A DNA stretch of 64,000 nucleotides from Oceanirhabdus sp942490885. GTDB lineage: Bacteria > Bacillota > Clostridia > Clostridiales > Clostridiaceae. The stretch is from the NCBI GenBank assembly GCA_942490885.1, contig CALNYT010000002.1, forward strand, positions 4,898,001-4,962,000. The letters are read 5' to 3'. A program made the position numbers and the translations under genes. Positions 54,011-62,145 of the stretch are shown here, one piece after another. The notes under the pieces were generated by a model, which saw only the letters and a program-made list of their open reading frames with translations, searched no databases and was not told the origin of the DNA. Every line of letters begins with the position of its first letter. The first letter of the stretch is position 1.

Positions 54011-55092
54011 GGTATCAATTATTTTTTTCTTTTAGAGATATTTTGAAAAAAAAATATATTATTATACTTTTAATTATTGAGATGCTGTTCACACTTTTGT
54101 TTTTTTCTTTTACTTCAATTCAAGTTTTAATAGGATCAAATCAAATAAAGATGTGCAATCAATTAAGAGATAAAAACATTATATATTTTAAATTTAATGG
54201 GAAAGAAGCTAATTATACCAAAGAAATACATGATAGTTTGATTAAAAAATGGGCTAATAATGAAGCCTATTCAATAATAAACTTCTATTCATTAGAAGAT
54301 TATGCAGAATATAATGTTATTATAACTCTAGGTGCTTTTGATGAAGTGTTTGGTCTTAATAAATTATACAACAAAGAAAATGACGAAACGATTTGTTATT
54401 TAGGAAGTAATGTTAAAGGATTAGAAATTGATAAGACAGTTAACTTTGGACAACTAGGTAATGGTTATGCAAAAATTGTTTCTCGTATCCCAAAGAGAAT
54501 GAATTATATGATAGGCGAACGAGTAGAAGCATTTGACAATACAATAGTTATCTCTACTAATATTGAGTATTTTAAAGAGCTATTTTATCCTTTGGGAATT
54601 ATCGATAATACTACTTTTATCAATCCAAGTGATGACTTTCTAAAAAGTTATGTTAGAGCTTTAGAAAATGCTTCCGGACATTATGAACCTTCTAGTTTAA
54701 ATCAATATGCCAAAAGCATAAAAAAATTCTTGATAGATGATGGATTATCTGCTTCCATATTGTTTTTCTTCGTTCTCATATTTGTTTTTATTAACATAGT
54801 AATAATTATTTTGCAGATTATTGATAGCAATATGAGGGAGTATAGTATACATCTTTTGTACGGAGCTACCTTTAAGGATATATTTATACGTACGTTTTTT
54901 ACAATTTCAGTAATAATAGCCCCAACTATTTTTATATTCAACAATTTTTTCAGCGCGCTACTTATAGGAAAAAAACTTTCTATACCAGCTATAATACTTA
55001 TTTATATAGTAAGTACATTATTGCTAAGTATTGTATCTCTATGGAAAATAAAAAATTTAGAGTTAGAAGATTACTTTGAAAGGAATGAGTAG
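54007..55092 (+). CDS. FtsX-like permease subunit 2
   Basis: A 361-residue membrane protein with a helix at 16-38, an extracytoplasmic region to about 240, then helices near 248-272, 290-315 and 325-345. The C-terminal segment DSNMREYSIHLLYGATFKDIF is FtsX-like. The start is GTG 54007, 7 nt after GGAGG and overlapping the previous stop. It likely pairs with subunit 1. Confidence 0.75.
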   Translation: MRYQLFFSFRDILKKKYIIILLIIEMLFTLLFFSFTSIQVLIGSNQIKMCNQLRDKNIIYFKFNGKEANYTKEIHDSLIKKWANNEAYSIINFYSLEDYAEYNVIITLGAFDEVFGLNKLYNKENDETICYLGSNVKGLEIDKTVNFGQLGNGYAKIVSRIPKRMNYMIGERVEAFDNTIVISTNIEYFKELFYPLGIIDNTTFINPSDDFLKSYVRALENASGHYEPSSLNQYAKSIKKFLIDDGLSASILFFFVLIFVFINIVIIILQIIDSNMREYSIHLLYGATFKDIFIRTFFTISVIIAPTIFIFNNFFSALLIGKKLSIPAIILIYIVSTLLLSIVSLWKIKNLELEDYFERNE

Positions 55093-55768
55093 ATTGAATA
55101 GTTTAATTTCTTTGAACTCCATAAATAAAGAATATAGTTGTGGTAATACTAAAATATTTGCAGTTAAAAATGTAGACTTAACCATTGAAAGTGGTAAAAG
55201 CATTTCAATTACTGGTCCATCAGGTTGTGGGAAAAGTACATTATTAAATATAATAGGCCAAATTACAAAGCCTACAAGTGGGAACATGACAATAAATAAG
55301 AAACCTACAAGGGAATACTCAAAAAACAACCTTGCAGCTTTAAGAAATGAATTTTTTGGATATATTGCTCAAAATTATTTACTTGTTGAGGGGTATACAG
55401 TTTTTGAGAATGTGGAAATTCCCTTATTGTATTCTAAAAACAAAATAAGTAAAAGTAAGAGAAAAAAACTTATTCTTAAAACATTAAATAAAGTAGGCCT
55501 TGAAGAAAAGATTAATGAAGATATTAAAAATTTATCCGGTGGTCAACAACAAAGAGTCGCTATCGCACGAGCTTTAATTAATAATCCAAAAGTAATACTA
55601 GCCGATGAGCCTACTGGGGCATTAGATTCAAAAACTAGTAATGAGATTATGGAGTTATTGCTTACTTTAGTTGCTGAAGGTAAAACATTAGTCATGGTTA
55701 CACATAACAAAGAGGTAGCTAATAAGTGTGATGTAGAGTTAAAAATGATAGATGGAGCTATTATATAA
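55085..55768 (+). CDS. ABC ATPase of the FtsX export cassette
   Basis: About 227 residues of LolD/MacB type: Walker A GPSGCGKST, Q-loop YIAQNYLLVEGYTV, signature LSGGQQQR, Walker B VILADEPTGALD and switch VTHNKEV. The true start is unclear: ATG 55085 has AAAGGA only 2 nt upstream, and TTG 55094 would have a better 9-nt distance. It overlaps the end of subunit 2. It supplies energy for the two permease subunits. Confidence 0.85.
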   Translation: MSRLNSLISLNSINKEYSCGNTKIFAVKNVDLTIESGKSISITGPSGCGKSTLLNIIGQITKPTSGNMTINKKPTREYSKNNLAALRNEFFGYIAQNYLLVEGYTVFENVEIPLLYSKNKISKSKRKKLILKTLNKVGLEEKINEDIKNLSGGQQQRVAIARALINNPKVILADEPTGALDSKTSNEIMELLLTLVAEGKTLVMVTHNKEVANKCDVELKMIDGAII

Positions 55769-55949
55769 GGGACTGAAACTTAACTTATACATGTCTCAAG
55801 ATATCGGAGCTTTAACGATTCATTGAAATGTCGCTCTTTCTCTTTATTATTTATTAATGAAAAATTGGTTAAGGTCATTTTGAACACTTTCTATTTTATT
55901 CATTAGTTTATGTCATCAGTGTGTCAGTGTTATTTAAAGAATAAAAAAA

Positions 55950-56013
55950 GGGGGACAGTTCTCAAGAATTAATATGCCAATAGCATTCTATTAATTCTTG
56001 AGAACTGTCCCCC
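55950..56013. repeat. Dispersed palindromic repeat, full copy, 23-bp stem
   Basis: Perfect 23-bp stem (55950-55972 with 55991-56013), including inner AATTAA/TTAATT outside the shared core; inner ATGC/GCAT extends it. Lies between convergent genes and probably acts as their terminator. Confidence 0.9.
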
Positions 56014-56036
56014 CTATCTTACCCTATCTTATTGTA

Positions 56037-56897
56037 TTAAATAAACTGATTAAATCTTTCATTTATCTTATTTAACACTTTTTCAATTTCATCTAATAAC
56101 TCTGAATTAACTCCCTTAAATTTAAATCTAAAGTACATACTTCTAAGAAAGTTTTTAGTATTCTCTGTAAAATTATGGAACTCAGGATTAGTTTTAGGTT
56201 GTTCAAGGTCATTAAAGCTTCTTATCCATTCAACAATGTCTTCATCTTTAATATCATCTCTATTGAATATATTCATAACTGCAGTTGTGATTCGCTCTGC
56301 TTCTACATTCTTATATACATAATAATCTATAGTAACCTTCTCTCTAATTCCTTTTAAAATTTCTAACATATCCTCTTTATCTAATTCAATAGAATCAGCA
56401 AGGCTAGCTAAAGCATCTCCAGTATGAGCAGCTGAGTGTGCCCATCCCTTAACATCAACATATCCTCTTACATCTTTCTCTTTAATCAAGTATTCCATAA
56501 TCTTATGGAAAGCTTCCTTGATTTCTTGTTTTGATAATATTGCTTGTTGCTCTTCCTCTAGCATATCATTGTGATATCCAATAATAGCTGCAATAATAAG
56601 CGCTGAAAAAGCTCTATTAAATATTGAATCATCCTCTATTGAACCTATATTATGAAATAAATATTTTTCACTTAAAGCTAATTTCAACAATTCACTTACT
56701 TCACCTTTTGAAAGCATTTCCTCATCAATGATTGTCCAAAGAAATGACAATCCTAAATCATCTCTTAAAACTGGATCTGTAGATTTTAAACTTTCCATTA
56801 ACTCTAATGCCAATTCATACTTATTAACTTCCGTTGGAATACTCCAATCATTTTCTTTCCACTCTATTAACCTATTTTTCAAATTAGTCCCTTCCAC
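56037..56897 (-). CDS. DUF2785 family protein
   Basis: A 286-residue helical protein containing DVRGYVDVKGWAHSAAHTGDALASLA, the signature block of DUF2785, with conserved His residues that could be catalytic or structural. It starts at GTG 56897 behind AAGGGGG. Function unknown. A half-site TGTCAGTGTTTC of the WYL operator lies 80 bp upstream. Confidence 0.82.
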   Translation of the reverse strand: MEGTNLKNRLIEWKENDWSIPTEVNKYELALELMESLKSTDPVLRDDLGLSFLWTIIDEEMLSKGEVSELLKLALSEKYLFHNIGSIEDDSIFNRAFSALIIAAIIGYHNDMLEEEQQAILSKQEIKEAFHKIMEYLIKEKDVRGYVDVKGWAHSAAHTGDALASLADSIELDKEDMLEILKGIREKVTIDYYVYKNVEAERITTAVMNIFNRDDIKDEDIVEWIRSFNDLEQPKTNPEFHNFTENTKNFLRSMYFRFKFKGVNSELLDEIEKVLNKINERFNQFI

Positions 56898-57109
56898 AAT
56901 AAATTCCCCCTTGTAAACATATTCATGTGCCTTATTTCATTATATATTTATTATAAATACTTAACCTTGCCAAATACATGTCAGTGTTTCAGAAAACAGT
57001 ACAAAACAATACTATCCTCTTGTTCGAGATAATAAATGTACGCTATAATCTATTCTTTATTTATAATCCACAATAAAAATAATATGTCCTAAATGAATGG
57101 ATTTTTAGG

Positions 57110-57655
57110 TCATTCTATTGAAAGAAATTCTTCAGCCAATATTGAATATTGATAAGCATCATGCCATATTGGTTTTCCTTCATCTGATTTTTTAAAAAAG
57201 GCTGGTTTTCTGAAATGTCCTTCCCTCCTCATCAAAAGTCGTTCCATTAATCTCCATGAAGAAGTATTTTCAGGGCTACACATACCAATAATTCGATGAG
57301 TTCCTAATTGTTCAAAACCATACTTCATAACTCTTTTACACGCCTCTGTCGCATAGCCTTTTCCATAATATGAAGGGTTAAATACATAACCCATTTCCCA
57401 TGTTAAAAATTCTTTTGGCTCTTGTTGATTAAAATATACATTACCTATTAATTTATTATTCTCTTTCAAGCAAACAGCCCAAAAAAAATCTTCCTTAGAA
57501 CGGTATTCAGCCTCTTGTTTACTTTGCTCTTCAGTAAAAACATCATATGGTTCATATTTCACCACTATTGGTTGAGAAAGATACTCATACAAATCATACC
57601 AATCATCATAACGAAATTTTCTTATAATTAATCTATCAGTTTCTAAAATCAACAA
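57110..57655 (-). CDS. RimJ/RimL-type GNAT acetyltransferase, TTG start
   Basis: A 181-residue GNAT: ETDRLIIRKFRYDDWYDLYEY, LTWEMGYVFNPSYYGKGYA (acetyl-CoA loop) and SSWRLMERLLMRREGHF. AAAGGAGAG is followed by an out-of-frame ATG (MYC then TGA) that overlaps the TTG start at 57655. This arrangement is also seen before the Ala-rich protein gene at 41266. Confidence 0.85.
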   Translation of the reverse strand: MLILETDRLIIRKFRYDDWYDLYEYLSQPIVVKYEPYDVFTEEQSKQEAEYRSKEDFFWAVCLKENNKLIGNVYFNQQEPKEFLTWEMGYVFNPSYYGKGYATEACKRVMKYGFEQLGTHRIIGMCSPENTSSWRLMERLLMRREGHFRKPAFFKKSDEGKPIWHDAYQYSILAEEFLSIE

Positions 57656-57720
57656 TACATCTCTCCTTTAATTTGAAATTTCTAACTAACCACCCATGCC
57701 ACCCACAACATAACCAATGC

Positions 57721-57737
57721 TGGGACAGTTCTCAATA
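57721..57737. repeat. Dispersed palindromic repeat, left arm only
   Basis: TGGGACAGTTCTCAATA with no right arm, between two GNAT genes. Confidence 0.75.
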
Positions 57738-57779
57738 TTTGATTATTTATAATAACGAAACATTGTGACCTGTACCTTA

Positions 57780-58679
57780 CTAAGCATGTGATAATTTAGG
57801 AAATACAAATTCCTTTGGTAACTCTAGCCCTCTAGATATTACAAATAACTCATATTCCTTTTGTGTACTATCTCTTTTTATAATTTCTCCAATTTTATCC
57901 TCTGGAGCAAACTGAAATTCAACATTTTTTATATTTGTATCTATAATTTTATTTAATACCCTCTCAATATCAACATTATTTTGTGAAATAATATCAAATA
58001 ATTGTAATGTATCATCTTTTACTGTGTACACCACAATAATATCCTCTTGTTCAAAATAATAAATATGATCTCTATATACATAAAGAAAATAAAACAGTAA
58101 AAGATATTTATCATTAACTATGCTCAATACTTTTGATACTGGTGTTCTATCTTTAGTCAATCTCATGATAATCTCTAAATCTTGTTCATCATCCATATTA
58201 AGCTTTCTCATATTCGTTTTGTCTTTATTATCTGATATATTATACTTCCAATTATCCAGTTCCATTGAGAATTCAGTCTCTTTTACAATATTAAATCCAA
58301 ACTTTGGATAAAACTCTAATGCATCCTTATCTCCAAACAAATAAATCAGTTCATATTTATCTTTATGATCCTCTAAAATCTTTTCCATAAGGTTTCTTGC
58401 TAATCCTTTTCTTCTATAAGAATCATGTGTCATTACAGTACCAATCTGCACAGCCTTTATAGTCTTTTCTCCAATAACCATATCAAGATAGTTTACAGAA
58501 GCGTTAGCCACTACTTCATTATCACGAACTAATGAATAACACACATAATTATCCTTCCAAAACCCTCGTTTGTACCATGGTTCAAAATCAATTCCAAAAG
58601 TTTCTGTTGCTAACTTATTGAAACTTTGTCTTAACTCATCATTATTTTTATAATCCTTTATAAATCTATACTCTTTCAT
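57780..58679 (-). CDS. GNAT acetyltransferase with Eis-like extension
   Basis: A 299-residue protein. The N-terminal GNAT domain shows VQIGTVMTHDSYRRKGLARN (acetyl-CoA loop) and LEFYPKFGFNIV. The C-terminal half (about 155-290) is a second domain with FEQEDIIVVYTVKD, as in long GNATs that modify antibiotics or peptides. AAGGAG lies 11 nt before ATG 58679. Substrate unknown. Confidence 0.85.
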   Translation of the reverse strand: MKEYRFIKDYKNNDELRQSFNKLATETFGIDFEPWYKRGFWKDNYVCYSLVRDNEVVANASVNYLDMVIGEKTIKAVQIGTVMTHDSYRRKGLARNLMEKILEDHKDKYELIYLFGDKDALEFYPKFGFNIVKETEFSMELDNWKYNISDNKDKTNMRKLNMDDEQDLEIIMRLTKDRTPVSKVLSIVNDKYLLLFYFLYVYRDHIYYFEQEDIIVVYTVKDDTLQLFDIISQNNVDIERVLNKIIDTNIKNVEFQFAPEDKIGEIIKRDSTQKEYELFVISRGLELPKEFVFPKLSHA

Positions 58680-58872
58680 TTATATCATTACTCCTTAAAA
58701 TCTCTAGTGTAGTACATTTTCAACTGACTGAATTTATTATTTTATACATGTTCTATATATGATAATGCAAACACTCCTTGTCTCATTTTATTGTACCATC
58801 CCCAATAAATAATCTAATAGGTATATTTTGATTATAATCATTTACTACCTATAGAGATTCCATAGTTAAACT

Positions 58873-59607
58873 TTATTTCTCAACTTCCATTCTATTAATA
58901 TAAACACATCCAAACACTATTCCACTTATGAATAAAATAACTGCTATCATTACTTGACTTGGTTGCACACATAACCCCTTAAGAATCCTATAATCATTCT
59001 GGATTAACATAAGATTATTTACTACTGGTAACGAAAATGGTACGTATGCTCTCATGCCAAAGAAACTTAAATATAAATAACTTAAGAATAATTGTAATCC
59101 TATATATATAATTGGTGCTACATAGTTTTTAAATAATAAAGCTATACTAGCTGTTCCTGTCACCATAAGCATTTGATATCCATATGCCTTTAATGTTAAT
59201 ATTAAATGTTTTAATACAACTTCTAAAGTAACAGTGCTTCTGAAACTTATTAAACTTATTACTAACATAAAACAAAATATTATAGCGTAAATAATCAATG
59301 ATATTATAAATATTGTAATTATCTTTCCAAGATAAATTTTCCATCTGCGTTGATTATATGTGAATGTAGTTGATGCTGTTTTATTAGTAAACTCATTTAA
59401 TATAACCACAGCAGCTATAATATTTGTAGCTGCTAAATAAGCATATGAGAATAATCCCATCTGAATCCATGTAAATAATTTATCTGCGCTGTCAAATGAT
59501 ACAGCTAAAAACATACCACCAACTTGAAACAAGGCAAATGAAATCAGCAAGAAATGCCACCATTTAATCTTTATCTTCTTCAACTCACACAATACTATCG
59601 TTCCCAT
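58873..59607 (-). CDS. ABC-2 permease, second subunit
   Basis: A 244-residue protein with six membrane helices (for example 17-36, 52-75, 100-125, 140-160), of the BcrB/lantibiotic-immunity type. The motif LNEFTNKTASTTFTYNQRR follows the second helix. It is encoded 12 bp after the first permease gene and likely forms a heterodimer with it. Confidence 0.83.
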   Translation of the reverse strand: MGTIVLCELKKIKIKWWHFLLISFALFQVGGMFLAVSFDSADKLFTWIQMGLFSYAYLAATNIIAAVVILNEFTNKTASTTFTYNQRRWKIYLGKIITIFIISLIIYAIIFCFMLVISLISFRSTVTLEVVLKHLILTLKAYGYQMLMVTGTASIALLFKNYVAPIIYIGLQLFLSYLYLSFFGMRAYVPFSLPVVNNLMLIQNDYRILKGLCVQPSQVMIAVILFISGIVFGCVYINRMEVEK

Positions 59608-59619
59608 GTATATTCCTCC

Positions 59620-60360
59620 CTAATTAATACTCGCTTTTCTGCCATAAATAAAACATCCTAATAATCCAATTATGAATACACATCCACCTAGTATTATATT
59701 TTGATCTGAAATCAATATATTTAACGGCTTGTCTACCATAGATGATGGAGTATTCAAATTTATTATTACTGGAAGTATTGAAAATGTAACTGATCTATAC
59801 GTACTATTAAAAATATAAGCAAAATTAGCAACCATCAGTATCATCGCGTAACTAAATGAAACTACGATATTTCCAAATAATAGAGCAATGAATGCAGTCA
59901 ATGGCATTATAATTATCTGTAATGAATATGAAGCTAGAAATACCTTGCCATGATTCAATATCGCTCCTAAGTTTATAGGTTCTTTAATAAAAATCATTCC
60001 ACCTATAATACTTATAATGAATGACATAAAATATATCATGCCTATTATAATTGCTCCAGCTAAAAGTTTGTTTATAATAACACCTGTTCTACCACTGGGA
60101 TAACAAAACATAACATTTGCAGTCTCATGTCTTACTTCTCTTGTAAAAATAATCGAAACAAGTATTGTAATGATTATTGTATATAAAAAACCGAATGTAA
60201 TATATTCATATTTATAGAACATTAAGTACCAAGCTCCCTGTCCAGTTAGCGTGGTTTTAAAGAGGACTAAAGGTAACCAAATAATACTGAATAATATTAT
60301 TGATATTAGAAAACCAGTACGCTTAAACTTCAATAGCTCGCAATAAATAAAATCAAGCAC
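59620..60360 (-). CDS. ABC-2 permease, first subunit
   Basis: A 246-residue six-helix protein with FTREVRHETANVMFCYPSGRT after the second helix, parallel to the motif in its partner. GTG 60360 follows GGAGGAAAT and overlaps the end of the ATPase gene by 8 bp. These operons protect against bacitracin-like peptides in relatives; this is family-level knowledge, not shown here. Confidence 0.83.
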   Translation of the reverse strand: MLDFIYCELLKFKRTGFLISIILFSIIWLPLVLFKTTLTGQGAWYLMFYKYEYITFGFLYTIIITILVSIIFTREVRHETANVMFCYPSGRTGVIINKLLAGAIIIGMIYFMSFIISIIGGMIFIKEPINLGAILNHGKVFLASYSLQIIIMPLTAFIALLFGNIVVSFSYAMILMVANFAYIFNSTYRSVTFSILPVIINLNTPSSMVDKPLNILISDQNIILGGCVFIIGLLGCFIYGRKASIN

Positions 60361-61273
60361 TCTTATTTCCTCCTGTAATCTTTATAAAGTAATCCTCAAG
60401 GTTGTCATTCATTACACTCACTTCATGAACATCTACACTATTAGTTATCATCTTTCTTGCTATCTCGTTTGATTTATCAATCATGTCATAAATTCTTATT
60501 TTATTTGGTTCTGTCACTGTGTAATTTCTTATTCCAAACTCCCTTTCTAATAACGTAACAGCTTTCTTGTCATCACTTACATGTAGATTTACATAATTCT
60601 TATTGTTTTCTTTAAATTTACTGTAGTCTATTTCCTCAAGAAGCTTTCCATTATGAATAATTCCTATATTAGTAGCTAACTGTTGTATTTCTCCAAGGAT
60701 ATGACTTGATACTATTATTGTTAATTCTCTCTCCTTGTTAAGTGTAAGCAATGTTTCTCTTATCTCTTTTATACCAACTGGATCCAATCCATTGGTAGGT
60801 TCATCAAGAATTAATAATTCTGGTTTATGCAAAAGTGCTCTAGCTAAACCTAATCGCTGCTTCATACCTAGAGAAAATTTCTTAACTTTCTTTTTCTTTA
60901 TATCAAAATTCTGTAATCCTGCTAATTCTAAAGCCTCTTCAATATATTCTTTATTAGAAATACCCATCATTCTTCTATGAATATCTAAATTCTCTCTTGC
61001 TGTAAGATTAGGATAAAATCCAGGAGTCTCAATTATTGATCCTATTCTTCCTAACACATCTCTATTACTCATCTTCTTTCCGAAGAGTTCATATTCCCCT
61101 TTTGTTGGAGAAATTAATCCCATCAACATTCTCAATGTAGTTGTTTTACCAGCCCCATTTCTTCCTAAAAATCCATATATCTGCCCCTTATTAATTGTCA
61201 TATTTACATTATCTACAATAGTCTTATTACTAAACTTCTTTGTTAAATCATAACTTCTTATTATCTCTTTCAC
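60353..61273 (-). CDS. ABC-2 ATPase (BcrA-like)
   Basis: A 306-residue ATPase: Walker A GRNGAGKTT near 37, Q-loop IGSIIETPGFYPNLT, signature FSLGMKQR, Walker B LLILDEPTNGLDP and switch SSHILGE, with the C-terminal extension usual for BcrA/antibiotic exporters. GTG 61273 is chosen because TTGGAGGG precedes it; the longer frame's ATG lacks a site. It begins the three-gene operon. Confidence 0.9.
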   Translation of the reverse strand: MKEIIRSYDLTKKFSNKTIVDNVNMTINKGQIYGFLGRNGAGKTTTLRMLMGLISPTKGEYELFGKKMSNRDVLGRIGSIIETPGFYPNLTARENLDIHRRMMGISNKEYIEEALELAGLQNFDIKKKKVKKFSLGMKQRLGLARALLHKPELLILDEPTNGLDPVGIKEIRETLLTLNKERELTIIVSSHILGEIQQLATNIGIIHNGKLLEEIDYSKFKENNKNYVNLHVSDDKKAVTLLEREFGIRNYTVTEPNKIRIYDMIDKSNEIARKMITNSVDVHEVSVMNDNLEDYFIKITGGNKSA

Positions 61274-61475
61274 AATTATTCCCTCCAAATTTTTAATAAT
61301 CATACATTATCTATAGATTTCAAATCTCTTGTTAAAAGATGTTTAATATTTCCTGTCTACAAATATTATAATAAAGCATAGTAATTAAATCCAAACTACA
61401 TAATTATTACAAATTTATTAAATCTAATTTAGACAATTATATAATACTCCCTTGAAACCTTTAAAGTTATGCAAT

Positions 61476-61508
61476 AAAAAACTCCACTTTCAATTTTCAA
61501 AGTAGAGT
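61476..61508 (-). terminator. Terminator of the ECF S-component gene
   Basis: 10-bp stem ACTCCACTTT/AAAGTAGAGT (61481-61490 with 61499-61508, one wobble), then TTTTTATT on the minus strand. Confidence 0.8.
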
Positions 61509-61532
61509 CCTATAATAACTTTTATCTTTATT

Positions 61533-61943
61533 CTAAAGTTCAATTTTCTTATTATTTACTATGTTCAATCTTCCATTCAATAATTTTATTAAGAATAATG
61601 CTATTATAATTCCAACAACAAACTGTCCAATATTATTTGGTACACTTGCACTCGCTAGTGTTATGGCTTCCTTTGTAGAATCTGTTCTGAATAAAACATA
61701 TTTAACTAATATAATCTTCGCAACAAAATAACCAAATACCATCCATATTCCTGCAATTATAAAAGCAAATAAATTATTCAACATATTCTTACCGTTATAA
61801 TCCCCTCTGTATGCAATACCCATAACCGTTGGAACCTTTATAACCATAGTAGCAACACAAATTATGGCAATCATAACACCCATCTGAGTGAGTTCAAGTG
61901 TTTTAGAATTATTAGTTCCTTTTTCTGTAATAGTATTTCTCAT
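61533..61943 (-). CDS. ECF transporter S component, internally shortened
   Basis: A 136-residue membrane protein. Residues 18-48 (LTQMGVMIAIICVATMVIK, then VPTVMGIAYRGD) match the first helix and loop of ECF S components. Residues 55-125 (FAFIIAGIWMVFGYFVAKII and ASASVPNNIGQFVVGIIIAL) match the last helices. S components are usually 170-200 residues with six helices; the second and third helices appear to be missing in frame. It could still be expressed, but vitamin binding would probably be lost. It stands alone. Confidence 0.65.
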   Translation of the reverse strand: MRNTITEKGTNNSKTLELTQMGVMIAIICVATMVIKVPTVMGIAYRGDYNGKNMLNNLFAFIIAGIWMVFGYFVAKIILVKYVLFRTDSTKEAITLASASVPNNIGQFVVGIIIALFLIKLLNGRLNIVNNKKIEL

Positions 61944-62145
61944 AATTCCCCCTCCAATAAACCAAAATTAAACATTTTATCTATAAATATAATGTAATAA
62001 TATTCAGCTGATTCAAAATGTATGGGTACATTTATTGAAATTATCTTTTAAATACATTAATTTCATATTGATTTAAGAAAGAAAAGCTTGTATAATAAAC
62101 TTTATTGCTTTACCATAGTAAAGCAAACAAAAGAGGAGGGTTTTC

